A stretch of 7,120 nt of DNA from DATCRE01 sp035493595. Its GTDB lineage: Bacteria > Bacteroidota > Bacteroidia > Cytophagales > Cyclobacteriaceae. Numbering within the stretch: position 1 is the first letter of the stretch; the number at the start of each line of letters is the position of its first letter. The stretch spans positions 1 to 7,120 of the forward strand of contig DATJHZ010000117.1 in NCBI GenBank assembly GCA_035493595.1, given 5' to 3'. Position numbers and translations under genes: made by a program. Below the pieces are notes generated by a model, which was not told where the DNA came from, did not search any database, and saw only the letters and a program-made list of their open reading frames with translations. Below, piece after piece: positions 6,001 to 7,120 of the stretch.

Positions 6001-7120
6001 TTAGTTAGGGTTGGTCATTCCGTAGCCGCGTTCGCCATGATAGAAGTTATCAAGACCTTTCATTTCTGCTTCTTCGGTAGAACGTAACTTAATAAATTTA
6101 TTCAATACAAACAGAATAAGGAACGTACCTATGGCAGCATAAGCAATGGCAATGGAAACTGCTGTTGCCTGTACACCGAATTGTTGAAGTGAAGTCCATC
6201 CACCTTCAGTTTTTGCAGCAGCATCTGCCATCCAACTCTTGCGAATAAAAAACGACAGGAGCAGAGCACCTACAATTCCACCAACACCGTGAACACCAAA
6301 AGCATCTAAGGTATCATCATAACCAAGTTTGTTTTTCATCATGATGGCAAGATAGCATACTACAGTGGCGACTACACCAAGAGCAATAGCACCAACGGGT
6401 TGCACTACGCCGGCAGCGGGCGTTATAGCAACTAATCCGGCAAGAACGCCAGAGGCAAAACCAATAGCTGTTGCTTTTCCCTGATGAAGACCTTCAATGA
6501 TAATCCATGCCATAGCACCGGCAGCTGCAGCAATTTGAGTTACGGCTAATGCCTGGGCAGTTTGCAATCCGCTGGAGATACTACTACCAGCATTGAACCC
6601 AAACCATCCAACCCAAAGTAGGCCAGCACCAATCAAAGTCATTACTAAGTTGTTGGGACGCATTGGTAAATGTGGATGTGATTTTCTTCCACCTAAAAAC
6701 AAAGCAGCCACCAGACCACTTACCCCGGCAGAAATATGTACAACTGTTCCACCAGCAAAGTCGATAGCACCTTTAGCACCAAGGTTATAGAGGAAACCAT
6801 CTTCAGCCCAAACCCAGTGACACAACGGGTTATAAACAAGAATACCCCATACAGCAATGAAGATGCAATAGGCCTTGAAGTTAACACGTTCCGCGAAAGC
6901 GCCCGCAATAAGTGCAGGCGTGATAATGGCGAATTTGGCCTGAAACATAGAGAAAATGTATTCAGGTACACCATACGCAAGGATACTATCATCGATCCCA
7001 TTCAGTAGAACAAAGTCAGGATTCCATCCGAACCATCCACCGAAGACATTCTTTCCGAAGGCCATGCTGTAGCCACAGATTACCCAAAGAATAGTCATGA
7101 TGCCCATCGCTGCGAAGCTG
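6001..7120 (-). CDS. amt: Ammonium transporter, Amt/MEP/Rh family (5' partial)
   Basis: The visible 373 residues cover the core and C-terminus of an inner-membrane trimeric ammonium channel. The frame stays open to the window edge with Amt-like sequence before the ATG at 7107, so that Met is internal. Compared with E. coli AmtB about 100 residues, including the first two or three membrane helices, are missing. Hallmarks seen: AKFAIIT with the pore Phe equivalent to Phe107; AIDFAGGTVVHISAG with the structural Asp160 and twin-His residue 168; WFGFNAGS with Phe215 and Ser219 equivalents; FGVHGVGGIVGALL with the second twin His 318. About eight further hydrophobic helices follow. The C-terminal cytoplasmic tail ends with EMKGLDNFYHGERGYG, the conserved segment that couples to PII binding and gating. 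The gene order amt then PII is the reverse of glnK-amtB in Proteobacteria. Confidence 0.97.
   Translation of the reverse strand, partial: SFAAMGIMTILWVICGYSMAFGKNVFGGWFGWNPDFVLLNGIDDSILAYGVPEYIFSMFQAKFAIITPALIAGAFAERVNFKAYCIFIAVWGILVYNPLCHWVWAEDGFLYNLGAKGAIDFAGGTVVHISAGVSGLVAALFLGGRKSHPHLPMRPNNLVMTLIGAGLLWVGWFGFNAGSSISSGLQTAQALAVTQIAAAAGAMAWIIIEGLHQGKATAIGFASGVLAGLVAITPAAGVVQPVGAIALGVVATVVCYLAIMMKNKLGYDDTLDAFGVHGVGGIVGALLLSFFIRKSWMADAAAKTEGGWTSLQQFGVQATAVSIAIAYAAIGTFLILFVLNKFIKLRSTEEAEMKGLDNFYHGERGYGMTNPN

Noticed and set aside
6593..7008. Small + strand frames and a - strand +1 frame opposite or within amt
   Set aside because: amt is strongly conserved over this stretch, so these frames are by-products of its codon composition.

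Overview
The window looks like chromosomal DNA of a Bacteroidota member, most likely a Cytophagales-type bacterium. The evidence is a large secreted protein ending in a type IX secretion (Por) C-terminal sorting domain, moderate-to-low GC, starts without Shine-Dalgarno sequences, and an amt-PII gene pair. The genus cannot be fixed from the sequence alone.

Layout. Positions 1-3008 (+) hold the C-terminal 1001 residues of a giant modular surface or secreted protein whose N-terminus lies outside the window. It has a choice-of-anchor-J/MAM-like module, Ig-like modules, a LamG-like beta-sandwich, a cadherin-like module, two tandem copies of an extracellular module and a type IX sorting tail. Positions 3009-3129 are a convergent intergenic region with a nested inverted repeat and a bidirectional terminator hairpin. 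Positions 3130-5347 (-) hold a tight two-gene unit. The first gene transcribed (4226-5347) encodes an unrecognised protein with a YbjN/secretion-chaperone-like N-terminal domain and a helical C-terminal half. The second (3130-4218) encodes a trypsin-like S1 protease with a complete His/Asp/Ser triad, a four-Cys zinc ribbon and a C-terminal domain that appears related to the partner's N-terminal domain. Positions 5348-5645 are non-coding. They contain a 41-bp inverted repeat just upstream of the two-gene unit, about 140 bp of degenerate heptamer repeats, and the terminator of the next operon. Positions 5646-7120 (-) hold an ammonium transporter gene (5' end outside the window) followed 7 nt later by a PII signalling protein gene.

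How the genes work together. Amt and PII are a classical transporter/regulator pair: PII senses ATP/ADP and 2-oxoglutarate and plugs the Amt pore when nitrogen is plentiful. Here PII lacks the tyrosine that is uridylylated in enteric bacteria, so control is probably by ligand binding alone. The protease and its upstream partner are predicted to be cytoplasmic (no signal peptide, a Cys4 zinc ribbon). They share a conserved A-[DN]-x-x-D-D-x-F-x-E-K-F segment at matching spacing within their related domains. This pair is the best candidate here for an undescribed system. The surface protein is functionally independent of the rest.
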